Of a stretch of DNA of 64,000 nt, positions 36,601-45,579 are shown in pieces (within the stretch, counting starts at the first letter, position 1; every line of letters begins with the position of its first letter). The stretch is from positions 1 through 64,000 of the forward strand of contig NZ_JANLNW010000053.1 in assembly GCF_025465945.1 (NCBI RefSeq). The letters run 5' to 3'. Below the pieces are notes generated by a model. That model was not told where the DNA came from and did not search any database. It was given only the letters and a program-made list of their open reading frames with translations. Source of the stretch: Pseudomonas sp. 6D_7.1_Bac1. Lineage in GTDB: Bacteria > Pseudomonadota > Gammaproteobacteria > Pseudomonadales > Pseudomonadaceae. The position numbers and the translations under genes are program-made.

Positions 36601-38865
36601 TTAATTGAGAGTTTCTACCAATAGTGCATCGACACGCTGAAAGCCCCGCGGCAGCTTGTTGCCGCGACGTCCGCGCTCACCTTTGTAGTGTTCGAGGTCG
36701 TCGGCTTTGAGCGACAGCGTGCGTTTACCGGCCTGCAAGACCAGGGTCGCATCTTCCGGCAATACCGCGATATCGGTGACATATTCCTCGCGGTTGGCCA
36801 CACGTTCGCCGGAGATGCCGATGATCTTGTTGCCTTTGCCCTTGCCCAGCTGCGGCAGGTCGCTGATTTTGAAGATCAGCAGACGACCTTCGGTCGTCAC
36901 CGAAGCCAACCAGTTCTGCTCACGGTCGCTCACCGGACGCGGCAGAATCACCTTGGCGTTGTTCGGCAGGCTCAACAGTGCCTTGCCGGCCTTGTTCTTG
37001 GCTTGCAGGTCTTCACCCTTGACCACAAAACCGTAACCAGCGTCCGAGGCGATGACATACAGCCCATCGTCTTCAGGCATCAGCACGCATTCGAAGGTCG
37101 CCCCTGGCGGCGGCGTCAAGCGGCCGGTCAGCGGTTCGCCCTGGCCACGGGCCGATGGCAACGTGTGCGCCGGCACCGAATAACTGCGGCCGGTGGAATC
37201 GATAAACACCGCAAACTGGTTGGAACGACCGGCAGCCGCGGTCTTGAAGCCGTCCCCGGCCTTGTACGAAAGCCCGGTGGCGTCGATGTCGTGGCCCTTG
37301 GCCGAACGCACCCAGCCTTTCTCGGACAGCACCACGGTGACTTTTTCGTTCGGCAGCAGATCGTGTTCGGTCAGCGCGCGGGCTTCGGCACGCTCGACAA
37401 TCGGCGAACGACGGTCATCGCCATAGGTTTCGGCGTCCTTGATCAGTTCAGTGCGCACCAGCTTCTTGAGCTTGGCTTCGCTGCCCAACAAGGCTTGCAG
37501 CTTGGCTTGCTCCTTGAGCAGTTCGTCCTGTTCGTCGCGCAGCTTCATCTCTTCCAGTCGCGCCAATTGACGCAGGCGGGTGTCGAGAATGTAGTCGGCC
37601 TGGATTTCGCTCAGGGCAAAGCGCTCAATCAGCTTGGCCTTGGGGTGTTCCTCGGTGCGGATGATGTGGATCACTTCATCCAGGTTGAGGTAAGCAATCA
37701 GCAAACCGTCCAACAGGTGCAGGCGACGCTCGACCTTGTCCAGGCGGAACTGCAGACGGCGGCGTACGGTATTAACCCGGAACTCCAGCCATTCCACCAG
37801 CAACGCTCGCAGATTTTTCAGCTGCGGCTTGCCGTCCAGACCAATGATGTTGATGTTGACCCGGTAGCTCGACTCAAGCTCAGTGCTGGCGAACAGGTGC
37901 TGCATCAGCGCCTCATGATCGACCCGGCTGTTGACCGGAATGATCACGATACGGCAAGGGTTCTCGTGGTCCGACTCGTCGCGCAGGTCCGCGACTTGCG
38001 GCGCCTTGGACGGCTTGGCCTGCATCATCGCGGCAATCTGTTCCAGCACTTTGGCACCGGAGACCTGATGCGGCAGCGAGGTGACGATGATGTCACCGTC
38101 TTCGATGTGGTACACGGCGCGCATGCGCACCGAACCGCGACCGGTTTCGTAGATTTTCAGCAGGTCGGCGCGCGGCGTGATGATTTCCGCTTCGGTCGGA
38201 TAGTCCGGGCCCTGGATGTGTTCACAGAGCTGCTCGACCGTGGCTTTGGGCTCGTCGAGCAAACGCACGCAGGCCGTGGCGACTTCCCGCAGGTTGTGCG
38301 GCGGAACGTCGGTGGCCATGCCCACGGCGATGCCGGTGGTGCCGTTGAGCAGGATGTTCGGCAAACGTGCCGGCAAGACCAGCGGCTCGTCGAGTGTCCC
38401 GTCGAAGTTCGGGCCCCAGTCCGCCGTGCCCTGGCCCAGCTCGCTGAGCAGCACTTCGGAATAACGTGACAACCGCGCTTCGGTGTAACGCATGGCGGCG
38501 AAGGATTTCGGATCATCCGGCGCACCCCAGTTACCCTGGCCGTCCACCAACGTGTAGCGGTAGCTGAACGGCTGGGCCATCAGCACCATGGCTTCGTAGC
38601 ACGCCGAGTCGCCGTGAGGGTGGAACTTGCCGAGCACGTCACCGACCGTACGTGCGGACTTCTTGTGCTTGGAGTCAGCGTCCAGCCCCAACTCGCTCAT
38701 GGCGTAGATGATACGCCGCTGTACAGGTTTCAGGCCGTCGCCGATGTGCGGCAAGGCACGGTCCATGATCACGTACATGGAGTAATTGAGGTAGGCATTT
38801 TCGGTGAAGTCGGCCAGTGAGCGGCGTTCAACGCCGTCCAGGCTGAGATCCAGGGAGTCGCTCAT
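36601..38865 (-). CDS. parC: DNA topoisomerase IV subunit A
   Basis: Breakage-reunion subunit of topoisomerase IV, which decatenates sister chromosomes. The 754-residue product starts [15 protein letters not shown]. The quinolone-resistance region reads [17 protein letters not shown]: the Ser and Glu positions that mutate in quinolone resistance are wild type. The catalytic Tyr is in [11 protein letters not shown] near residue 120, and the C-terminal beta-pinwheel follows. ATG 38865 is chosen; a 21-codon extension is not ParC-like. It lies 78 bases downstream of the esterase-like gene, which separates it from parE. Confidence 0.97.
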   Translation of the reverse strand: MSDSLDLSLDGVERRSLADFTENAYLNYSMYVIMDRALPHIGDGLKPVQRRIIYAMSELGLDADSKHKKSARTVGDVLGKFHPHGDSACYEAMVLMAQPFSYRYTLVDGQGNWGAPDDPKSFAAMRYTEARLSRYSEVLLSELGQGTADWGPNFDGTLDEPLVLPARLPNILLNGTTGIAVGMATDVPPHNLREVATACVRLLDEPKATVEQLCEHIQGPDYPTEAEIITPRADLLKIYETGRGSVRMRAVYHIEDGDIIVTSLPHQVSGAKVLEQIAAMMQAKPSKAPQVADLRDESDHENPCRIVIIPVNSRVDHEALMQHLFASTELESSYRVNINIIGLDGKPQLKNLRALLVEWLEFRVNTVRRRLQFRLDKVERRLHLLDGLLIAYLNLDEVIHIIRTEEHPKAKLIERFALSEIQADYILDTRLRQLARLEEMKLRDEQDELLKEQAKLQALLGSEAKLKKLVRTELIKDAETYGDDRRSPIVERAEARALTEHDLLPNEKVTVVLSEKGWVRSAKGHDIDATGLSYKAGDGFKTAAAGRSNQFAVFIDSTGRSYSVPAHTLPSARGQGEPLTGRLTPPPGATFECVLMPEDDGLYVIASDAGYGFVVKGEDLQAKNKAGKALLSLPNNAKVILPRPVSDREQNWLASVTTEGRLLIFKISDLPQLGKGKGNKIIGISGERVANREEYVTDIAVLPEDATLVLQAGKRTLSLKADDLEHYKGERGRRGNKLPRGFQRVDALLVETLN

Positions 38866-38943
38866 GCGGGCCTCATCATTTCGTGGTCTGGCGCAGCAGC
38901 AAGGTGCCGCCGCGCTGGGTAAATTCAAGTTGTTTCAGGGTGT

Positions 38944-39927
38944 TCATGACTTCGCGCTCCAGCCACCTTGCGGTGCTGCAAAGCGCCAGACAATCGGCCG
39001 GGCTTCACCGTCCGCGCGGACACCGTTGTTGTTGTCGATGCCGATCCAGGCGCCCTCGGCGTCGATCACCAAGGCTTCGGCCAAACCGTAGGGCTGTGAA
39101 TAACGTCGATGTTCCTGCAAGGCCTCGGCCGCGAACGACCAGCAACGCTCGACCTTGGCGCTCAGCGCATCGCGACGACAGATTTGATAGACGCTGCGTT
39201 CCAGGGTGAAGAGCTTGCCGTTGAACAGCGCCAGGTCGGCAAAGTCTCTGGACACAGGCTTGGCCTTGGGAAACTGCGCGGGCTGCATTTCCAGGCCGGC
39301 TTCGCTCAATAGCACACAGCTGCCGTCACAGTCCCAGACGCTCTGCTGACGCTTGAGCAACAGCAACCCGCGTCGCTCGCGCTCGGCCGCCAACCATAAC
39401 CGATCACCTTCCGGATTGATTGCCAGCCCTTCGAACAGCGCATTGAAGTGCAGCAACATGCCACTGGCTCGCGCCTCACGGACCATGATCGGTGAAATTC
39501 TCAGCCACGCGGCAGGCCCGTGTAACGGCACTTGTAGCACCGCAGCATGGGCTTCACTGACGATGTAGCGGTTACCGGCCTTGTCGCAGGTGATCCCCTC
39601 GAAATCCAGGCTTCCGCCACGCACGAACGATGCGGCCCAGGTGCTCGACTTCAGCCCCCAAGGCAATCCGCTGTCAGGCACCGGCGGCACATCGATGCGC
39701 ACGGTTTCGGCCTGCCAGACGCTTTCGCTGGTGTCGAGCCGGTAGATCTGGTCATCGTCCCGATCGGAAACCGTCCACAGGTCTTTGCCGCACAGCGCCA
39801 ACCCCGACAGATTGCCACCGCGCATGCCGTCCACCGCGTGCTCGGAAACCAGCGTCAATTCAGGCGCAGGCTCCGCCGCAACGGTGGACGCCAACAGCAG
39901 CAACGCGAGGGCGATACCGCTCCGCAT
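38944..39927 (-). CDS. Exported esterase-like (phytase-fold) family protein
   Basis: A 327-residue protein with a signal peptide (RSGIALALLLLASTVAA, cleavage near AEP at about residue 18). It has the repeated strand motifs of the 'esterase-like activity of phytase' family: LSGLALCGKDLWTVSDRDDD near residue 40, DFEGITCDKAGNRYIVSEAH near 110, FEGLAINPEGDRLWLAAERE near 165, and GLAEALVIDAEGAWIGIDNN near 285. These suit a six-bladed beta-propeller with calcium sites. Substrate unknown. Its ATG shares one base with the parE stop, so it is translated in the parE-parC transcript. Confidence 0.8.
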   Translation of the reverse strand: MRSGIALALLLLASTVAAEPAPELTLVSEHAVDGMRGGNLSGLALCGKDLWTVSDRDDDQIYRLDTSESVWQAETVRIDVPPVPDSGLPWGLKSSTWAASFVRGGSLDFEGITCDKAGNRYIVSEAHAAVLQVPLHGPAAWLRISPIMVREARASGMLLHFNALFEGLAINPEGDRLWLAAERERRGLLLLKRQQSVWDCDGSCVLLSEAGLEMQPAQFPKAKPVSRDFADLALFNGKLFTLERSVYQICRRDALSAKVERCWSFAAEALQEHRRYSQPYGLAEALVIDAEGAWIGIDNNNGVRADGEARPIVWRFAAPQGGWSAKS

Positions 39928-41831
39928 CAGGCCAGAACCTCGGCCAGGTTGCCCTTGGATTCCAGCCAGGATTTGCGGTCGCCAGCGCGTTTTTTCGCCA
40001 GCAGCATGTCCATCATTTCCGACGTGGCTTCGAAATCATCCAGCGTCAGTTGCACCAGACGTCGAGTGTTCGGGTCCATGGTGGTTTCACGCAGTTGCGG
40101 CGGATTCATTTCACCCAGACCTTTGAATCGGGTGACCTGCGGCTTGCCGCGTTTCTTTTCAGCCACCAGACGATCGAGAATGCCATCGCGCTCGGCTTCG
40201 TCGAGGGCGTAGTAAATCTCTTTGCCGAGGTCGATGCGGTACAAAGGCGGCATCGCCACATAGACGTGACCGGCATCCACCAACGGGCGGAAATGCTGGA
40301 CGAACAACGCGCACAACAAGGTGGCGATGTGCAAACCGTCGGAGTCGGCGTCGGCGAGGATGCAGATCTTGCCGTAACGCAACTGGCTCATGTCCGCTGC
40401 GCCCGGATCGACACCAATGGCCACGGCAATGTTATGCACTTCCTGGCTGGCCAGCACTTCGCTGCCGTCAACTTCCCAGGTGTTCAGGATTTTCCCGCGC
40501 AACGGCAGGATCGCCTGGAACTCTTTGTCCCGCGCTTGCTTGGCCGAACCGCCGGCGGAATCACCTTCCACCAGAAACAGTTCGGAACGCATCGGGTCCT
40601 GTCCGGCGCAGTCGGCGAGTTTGCCCGGCAGCGCCGGCCCCGCAGTGATGCGCTTGCGCTCGACCTTCTTGCTCGCTTTCAGACGACGGCCGGCGTTGTT
40701 GATCGCCAACTCTGCCAGCAGCATGCCCGTTTCGGGGTTGGCGTTGAGCCACAGGCTGAAGGCGTCCTTGACCACACCCGAGACAAACGCCGCCGCTTCG
40801 CGGGACGACAGGCGCTCTTTGGTCTGGCCGGAGAATTGCGGTTCCTGCATCTTCATCGACAGCACAAAAGCGATGCGTTCCCAGACGTCTTCCGGCGCCA
40901 GCTTCACACCACGCGGCAGCAGGCTGCGGAATTCGCAGAATTCGCGCATCGCGTCGAGCAAGCCCTGACGCAGACCGTTGACATGAGTACCGCCCTGGGC
41001 CGTCGGGATCAGGTTGACGTAGCTTTCCTGCACGCTGTCGCCACCTTCAGGCAGCCACAGCAACGCCCAGTCGACCGCTTCTTTATTACCGGCCAGGCTG
41101 CCGCAGAAAGGCTCGTCCGGCAGACGTTCGAATTCACTGACCGCGTCTACCAGGTAAGAACGCAGACCGTCTTCGTAATGCCATTCGACTTTTTCGCCGG
41201 TGGCCTTGTCTTCAAAGCTGACCAGCAGCCCCGGGCACAACACGGCCTTGGCCTTGAGTACGTGCTTGAGGCGGCTGATGGAGAATTTCGGTGAATCGAA
41301 GTATTTCGGGTCCGGCGCGAAGTACACGCTGGTCCCGGTGTTGCGCTTGCCGACGGTGCCGACCACTTCCAGGTCGGTGGCCTTGTAGCCATCGGCAAAG
41401 GTCATCTGGTACTCGTTGCCATCGCGTTTGACGCGCACCCGGACCTGGGTCGACAGGGCGTTGACCACCGAAATACCCACCCCGTGCAAACCGCCGGAGA
41501 ACTGGTAGTTCTTGTTGGAGAACTTGCCACCGGCGTGCAGCTTGGTGAGGATCAGCTCGACGCCCGAGACGCCCTCTTCGGGGTGAATGTCCACCGGCAT
41601 GCCACGGCCGTCATCGCTGACTTCCAGGGAGTGGTCGGCGTGGAGAATGACTTGCACCGATGTCGCATGCCCGGCCAAGGCTTCATCGACACTGTTGTCG
41701 ATGACTTCCTGGGCGAGGTGGTTCGGCCGACTGGTGTCGGTGTACATGCCGGGGCGCTTGCGCACCGGGTCGAGGCCCGAGAGGACTTCGATGGCGTCTG
41801 CGTTATAAGAGCTAGCGCTGGGAGTGGCCAT
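39927..41831 (-). CDS. parE: DNA topoisomerase IV subunit B
   Basis: ATPase subunit of topoisomerase IV. The 634-residue product has the GHKL ATPase domain (EVIDNSVDEALAGHAT near residue 40, DGRGMPVDIH and GLHGVGISVVNALS) and the TOPRIM domain (ELFLVEGDSAGGSAKQARD near residue 420, with PLRGKILN and the DADSDG metal site). The QRDR shows no obvious resistance change by eye. It ends in the esterase-like gene start and is last of the conserved nudF-yqiB-cpdA-yqiA-parE run known from E. coli. Confidence 0.97.
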   Translation of the reverse strand: MATPSASSYNADAIEVLSGLDPVRKRPGMYTDTSRPNHLAQEVIDNSVDEALAGHATSVQVILHADHSLEVSDDGRGMPVDIHPEEGVSGVELILTKLHAGGKFSNKNYQFSGGLHGVGISVVNALSTQVRVRVKRDGNEYQMTFADGYKATDLEVVGTVGKRNTGTSVYFAPDPKYFDSPKFSISRLKHVLKAKAVLCPGLLVSFEDKATGEKVEWHYEDGLRSYLVDAVSEFERLPDEPFCGSLAGNKEAVDWALLWLPEGGDSVQESYVNLIPTAQGGTHVNGLRQGLLDAMREFCEFRSLLPRGVKLAPEDVWERIAFVLSMKMQEPQFSGQTKERLSSREAAAFVSGVVKDAFSLWLNANPETGMLLAELAINNAGRRLKASKKVERKRITAGPALPGKLADCAGQDPMRSELFLVEGDSAGGSAKQARDKEFQAILPLRGKILNTWEVDGSEVLASQEVHNIAVAIGVDPGAADMSQLRYGKICILADADSDGLHIATLLCALFVQHFRPLVDAGHVYVAMPPLYRIDLGKEIYYALDEAERDGILDRLVAEKKRGKPQVTRFKGLGEMNPPQLRETTMDPNTRRLVQLTLDDFEATSEMMDMLLAKKRAGDRKSWLESKGNLAEVLA

Positions 41832-41874
41832 GGGGTCTCGTCGTCAGTCGTTCAATGAAAATAGGGGCGAGGGT

Positions 41875-42483
41875 TCACAGTGCTGTGAAATCGATCGCCT
41901 GGTACACATCTGGGCCTATGCCTGCAAAACTCAACAGGGCCGGCAATTGCCCGGCAAACCCCTGGAAACTATGGTCGCCACCGGCCTGGATGCGCAAGGC
42001 ACAGGCTCGGTAATACTGCTGGGCGAGGCGATAGTCCAGCGTTTCGTCTGCGGTTTGCAACCACACCTGAAACCGCTCCGGGTCCTGGGGCGCCGACACT
42101 TCCAGCTCGGCCAGGGCCGTCACGTGGTCGTGGGTCAATTCCCAGGTCTCTTCGGTATACAGGTTCTTCTGCGTGCCCAGGTATCCGTCGAACATCCGAT
42201 GCGGGCTGACGGCAGGGTTGATCAACAGGGCCTTGAGGCCATGGCGCTCGGCAAGGTGAGTGGCATAGTAGCCGCCGAGGGAGCTGCCGACCAGCAATGG
42301 CCGCCCCAGCCTGGCAATCGCCTGCTCCAACTGACCGATGGCCTCGCGCGGGTGGTGGTGCAAGGCCGGCACCTGCAACTGGTCGCCCAGCCCCAGACGA
42401 TCCATCACGCCGACCAGCTGACAGGCCTTTTTCGACGACGGTGCGCTATTGAAACCGTGGATATAGAGGATCGAACCAGACAT
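41875..42483 (-). CDS. yqiA: YqiA/YcfP-family alpha/beta-fold esterase
   Basis: A 202-residue alpha/beta hydrolase. It starts SGSILYIHGFNSAPSSKK and carries the nucleophile elbow VGSSLGGYYATHLAE (GSSLG, near residue 70). The acid is probably in the DETLDYRLA region near 155, and the His is in AGGDHSFQGF near 180. E. coli YqiA has esterase activity on palmitoyl and other esters; the natural substrate is unknown. It lies immediately upstream of parE in the same conserved order as in E. coli. ATG 42483 is the only start consistent with the family N-terminus. Confidence 0.9.
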   Translation of the reverse strand: MSGSILYIHGFNSAPSSKKACQLVGVMDRLGLGDQLQVPALHHHPREAIGQLEQAIARLGRPLLVGSSLGGYYATHLAERHGLKALLINPAVSPHRMFDGYLGTQKNLYTEETWELTHDHVTALAELEVSAPQDPERFQVWLQTADETLDYRLAQQYYRACALRIQAGGDHSFQGFAGQLPALLSFAGIGPDVYQAIDFTAL

Positions 42484-42576
42484 GCGAGCTCCCTGTGCGA
42501 CGGGCAAAGAGCCGCAGTTTACAGGGAGTAGAGCGGATCGGGGACATCCACAGAAATCAGGTCCTCTTTGAGGACG

Positions 42577-42600
42577 CCATCGCGAGCCTGCTCGCGATGG
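42577..42600. repeat. Fused REP remnant
   Basis: CCATCGCGAGCCTGCTCGCGATGG, a 24-base near-perfect palindrome. It looks like the outer part of an inverted REP joined directly to the outer part of a direct REP at the shared CGAGC, with the GCTCGCTCCCAC portions and spacer lost. It sits between cpdA and yqiA. Confidence 0.7.
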
Positions 42601-42632
42601 GCGCGACTCGGTTTTCCTGTGCCACAAAAATT

Positions 42633-43448
42633 TCAGTAGCCGTTGGAGCCGTAATCGACCTGAAACTCGAATCCGGTCACACGCTCGACCCCGGTCTCCA
42701 GCCGTCCGTCCGGCAGCAGCCGCAGCCAGCGATAGCCTGGTGCCAGGGTATCGACTTTGAAATCCACACTGCCCGGTTCGAACTGGATGCAGGTCGACGG
42801 TGAGGCGATCAGCCGCACATCGTTGCGCAACTGATCGATTTCCTGATGCACATGACCCCAGAGCACCGCGCGGACCTGTGGAAAACGATCGAGCACGGCA
42901 AACAAGGCTTCCGGATTGCGCAGGCCAATCGGGTCCATCCAGGCACAACCAATGGACACCGGATGATGATGGAAGCACACCAGATGATGGCGCTCCGGCG
43001 CTTCGCTCAGTGCGCGGACCAGTAATTGCAATTGGTCATCCTGCAAATACCCTGGCACCGAGCCGGGTACTGCCGAGTCCAGCAACGTGATCCGCCAGTT
43101 GCCGATGTCCACCACAGGCTCCAGCAACTGACTCTGGACCGCCGCCCGGGCCATGATCTGCGGCTCGTCGTGATTACCCGGAATCCAGCGAGCGGGCGCA
43201 TCGATCTGCCGGGTCATCTCGCGAAACTGCTCATACGACTCAAGCGTGCCGTCCTGGGACAAATCGCCGCTGGCAATCATCAGGTCGATGTGCGGCTGTT
43301 GCGCCAGCACCAGCTCGATCACCTTTTGCAGACTGTCGCGGGTGTTCATGCCCAGCAATGTCCCCTGCGCGTCGGCGAACAGATGGCTGTCAGAGAGCTG
43401 CACCAGCAATACGGCATCGTTGGCGGTCAGAGTGGATACGCTCGGCAA
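42633..43448 (-). CDS. cpdA: 3',5'-cyclic-AMP phosphodiesterase CpdA
   Basis: Class III metallophosphoesterase that hydrolyses cAMP; in P. aeruginosa it sets cAMP levels for Vfr signalling. The 271-residue product has the metal-binding motifs QLSDSHLF (near residue 17), ASGDLSQDG, PGNHDEP, FHHHP and GHVHQE in order. I place the start at TTG 43448 (MPSVSTLTANDAVLL) because GGGAG precedes it by six bases; the upstream frame offers only another TTG. It is in the nudF-yqiB-cpdA-yqiA-parE operon. Confidence 0.93.
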   Translation of the reverse strand: MPSVSTLTANDAVLLVQLSDSHLFADAQGTLLGMNTRDSLQKVIELVLAQQPHIDLMIASGDLSQDGTLESYEQFREMTRQIDAPARWIPGNHDEPQIMARAAVQSQLLEPVVDIGNWRITLLDSAVPGSVPGYLQDDQLQLLVRALSEAPERHHLVCFHHHPVSIGCAWMDPIGLRNPEALFAVLDRFPQVRAVLWGHVHQEIDQLRNDVRLIASPSTCIQFEPGSVDFKVDTLAPGYRWLRLLPDGRLETGVERVTGFEFQVDYGSNGY

Positions 43449-43547
43449 GGCGTTCTCCCAAGGCGTGATCACGCAGGTGAATAGGTGACGCAATTATGCT
43501 GGGGGAAATTCAAAAGAGGAAACCTGTGAACCTGACGCAGTTCACAA

Positions 43548-44000
43548 CTAGCGCACGGCTTCGAACTCATGCCCGCAGGCCAGGCAATGACTCAGCCATT
43601 CGCCGAGGAACACATTGAGCTGGGCTTTTTCGTCCGGCTGGTGCATCAACGCATTCGGGTAAGGATAGATGCCGCGAAAGCGCCGCGCATGTTCGGCGCT
43701 GATGACTTCGGCCATGCGCGCGTCGTGGTAGACCTGAACTTCGAGCTGCGGCACCGGCAGCCACGGCAGGCTGTGCTCCTGGCGCACTCGCAGGGTCGTG
43801 GTGTATGGACAGGCTTGCAGCACTTCCAACATCAACACACCCAGCATCTGCTCGCCCTGGGTCATGGCAATGCGCCGGGCAGTCGGCTGGTTGCGCATCT
43901 CCGGCAACAGGCGCATCAGTCGGGCGTAGTTGGCCTCGCAGGCGCTTTGCAGCCCCACAAGGTCGACCCGATAACGATCGCGCTGTTTGTTTACGACCAT
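43548..44000 (-). CDS. yqiB: DUF1249 family protein (YqiB)
   Basis: A 150-residue soluble protein of the DUF1249 family: YRVDLVGLQSACEANYARLM at the N-terminus, the strand LEVQVYHDARMAEVISAEH near residue 90, then YPYPNALMHQPDEKAQLN near 115, and a C-terminal CLACGHEFE. Function unknown. The operon position between nudF and cpdA matches E. coli yqiB. Its start overlaps the nudF stop by ten bases. YqiB-type proteins carry no obvious catalytic residues. Confidence 0.88.
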   Translation of the reverse strand: MVVNKQRDRYRVDLVGLQSACEANYARLMRLLPEMRNQPTARRIAMTQGEQMLGVLMLEVLQACPYTTTLRVRQEHSLPWLPVPQLEVQVYHDARMAEVISAEHARRFRGIYPYPNALMHQPDEKAQLNVFLGEWLSHCLACGHEFEAVR

Positions 44001-44608
44001 AGCCCCCTCACTTCAACGCGGTTCAAAGCCAGCCATTGCAAGGCAATAATGCTTGCCGCGTTGGAAATCCGCCCATCACGTACGGCCTGCAGGGCATCTT
44101 CGAAATCCCAGACCGTGACGCGAATATCTTCTGCTTCCTCCGCCAGCCCATGCAGGCCGCCGGCCCCGGTACTGTCACACCGCCCCAGATACAAATGCAC
44201 ATATTCGGTACTGCCACCAGGCGACGGAAAATAATTGAGCATCGGCCACAGCGCAGTGAATACAAGTCCAGCTTCCTCCTGCGCTTCGCGGTGAGCAACT
44301 TCTTCCGGTATTTCGTCTCGATCGATCAGACCAGCGACCAGTTCGATCAGCCATGGGTTATCGACCTTGCCCAGTGCACCGGCGCGAAACTGCTCGATCA
44401 ACACCACTTCATCCCGCTGCGGATCGTAGGGCAGCACACACACCGCGTCATGACGAACGAACAACTCGCGACTGATCTCGCGACTCATACCACCGGCAAA
44501 CAGCTCATGACGCAGGTGCACGCGATCGAGCTTGTAGAACCCCTTGAAGCAGTTTTCGCTGCGCACGACGTCTACGATGGTCGGGGTGGCATTGGCAAAA
44601 TCAGTCAT
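43991..44608 (-). CDS. nudF: ADP-ribose pyrophosphatase (Nudix)
   Basis: Nudix hydrolase cleaving ADP-ribose to AMP and ribose 5-phosphate. The 205-residue product has the full Nudix box GLIDRDEIPEEVAHREAQEE followed by AGL, starting near residue 98. That keeps the REUxEExGU core and the catalytic Glu residues. SPGGSTEYVHLYLGRCD, typical of the ADP-ribose group, follows. It is the first gene of the yqiB-cpdA-yqiA-parE run. The divergent DUF3298 gene starts 224 bases away; nothing else is visible in that gap. Confidence 0.93.
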   Translation of the reverse strand: MTDFANATPTIVDVVRSENCFKGFYKLDRVHLRHELFAGGMSREISRELFVRHDAVCVLPYDPQRDEVVLIEQFRAGALGKVDNPWLIELVAGLIDRDEIPEEVAHREAQEEAGLVFTALWPMLNYFPSPGGSTEYVHLYLGRCDSTGAGGLHGLAEEAEDIRVTVWDFEDALQAVRDGRISNAASIIALQWLALNRVEVRGLWS

Positions 44609-44832
44609 AACAATCCTCGTTTACAGTCAATCCGCCCGAGGCTCCCCCTCAGGCTTCGCGCCATCCTAACGTGCTCACAGCGTTTGATGCAGCCTCTTTG
44701 CAATCGCCGGGATAGACGGCAGGGGAGCAAACCTACTCTAATTGATACTATTGAGCTTAGTGGCGAACCGACCGCCACGCTGGCAGTCGAAGCCGGTAAC
44801 TTTTGCCTTTCACTGATTCATGAAGGACGCCC

Positions 44833-45579
44833 ATGTCGCTGTTGAAAATCGCCTCCGTGGCCTGTATCGCCCTTACGCTCGGCGCTTGCCAAAGCCTGTT
44901 CCAGCCCAGCTATCGCGCGCCGCTGGCATCCACCAGCGATGCGTCCGAGCAGATCAAGCCCGGGTGCGACAGCCCCGACTGTCCGTTGGTGAATATCGAC
45001 ACGGTGCACTTCCCCAGCGAGCCGCAACTGGACCGGATCGTCGAGCAGCGCCTGCTGCAAATGACCCGCACATCAGCAGGTGCAGCGCTGCCAGCGTCGA
45101 TCAACGCCTACCGGGAACAGTTTTTAAGCGAGTCAGGCAATCGCAACAGCAGCTACTTGCAAGCCAAGGTACGTGAGCAGCATGACGGACTGGTGATCGT
45201 TGAAGTGTCCAGCTATCTGGACACCGGGGCAGCCAATGGCACGCCGGGGCGAGGGTTCATCAATTACTCACGCCAGCAGCAAAAAGAGCTGAGCCTGCCC
45301 GACATGCTTCTGCCGGGCCAGGAAACGGCTTTCTGGAAGACCGCGCAGGTCGCCCACAATAGCTGGCTGATCAATTCGCAGATGGATCGGGACCCGGACT
45401 TTGTGAAGGCCTGGCCCTTCCAGAAAACCCCGAACGTGGCCCTGACCAGCGCCGGGGTGGTGCTCAAGTACAACGTGGCGACCATCGCGCCCTACTCGCT
45501 TGGCCTCATCGAAATGACCATCCCCTACGCCCGTCTCAAGGGTCAGATCAAGCCTGAGCTGGTGCCTGAGCGTAGCTGA
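44833..45579 (+). CDS. DUF3298-domain lipoprotein
   Basis: A 248-residue lipoprotein: signal peptide MSLLKIASVACIALTLGAC with lipobox LGAC (Cys19). The mature protein has a linker with a Cys pair (GCDSPDCP) and, from about 55, an RsiV/DUF3298-type domain, including VEVSSYLDTGAANGTPG, the conserved LSLPDMLLPGQETAF and FQKTPNVALTSAGVVLKYN near residue 195, and YSLGLIEMTIPYARLKG at the end. RsiV is a lysozyme-binding anti-sigma factor, but no sigma gene is adjacent, so function is unknown. Its last 32 bases overlap the end of the convergent cytX. Confidence 0.82.
   Translation: MSLLKIASVACIALTLGACQSLFQPSYRAPLASTSDASEQIKPGCDSPDCPLVNIDTVHFPSEPQLDRIVEQRLLQMTRTSAGAALPASINAYREQFLSESGNRNSSYLQAKVREQHDGLVIVEVSSYLDTGAANGTPGRGFINYSRQQQKELSLPDMLLPGQETAFWKTAQVAHNSWLINSQMDRDPDFVKAWPFQKTPNVALTSAGVVLKYNVATIAPYSLGLIEMTIPYARLKGQIKPELVPERS

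Noticed and set aside
44820..45176. A 118-codon frame overlapping the DUF3298 lipoprotein gene
   Set aside because: The lipoprotein frame has a signal peptide and lipobox; the overlapping frame has neither, and it is rich in Arg and Pro as expected of an off-frame.
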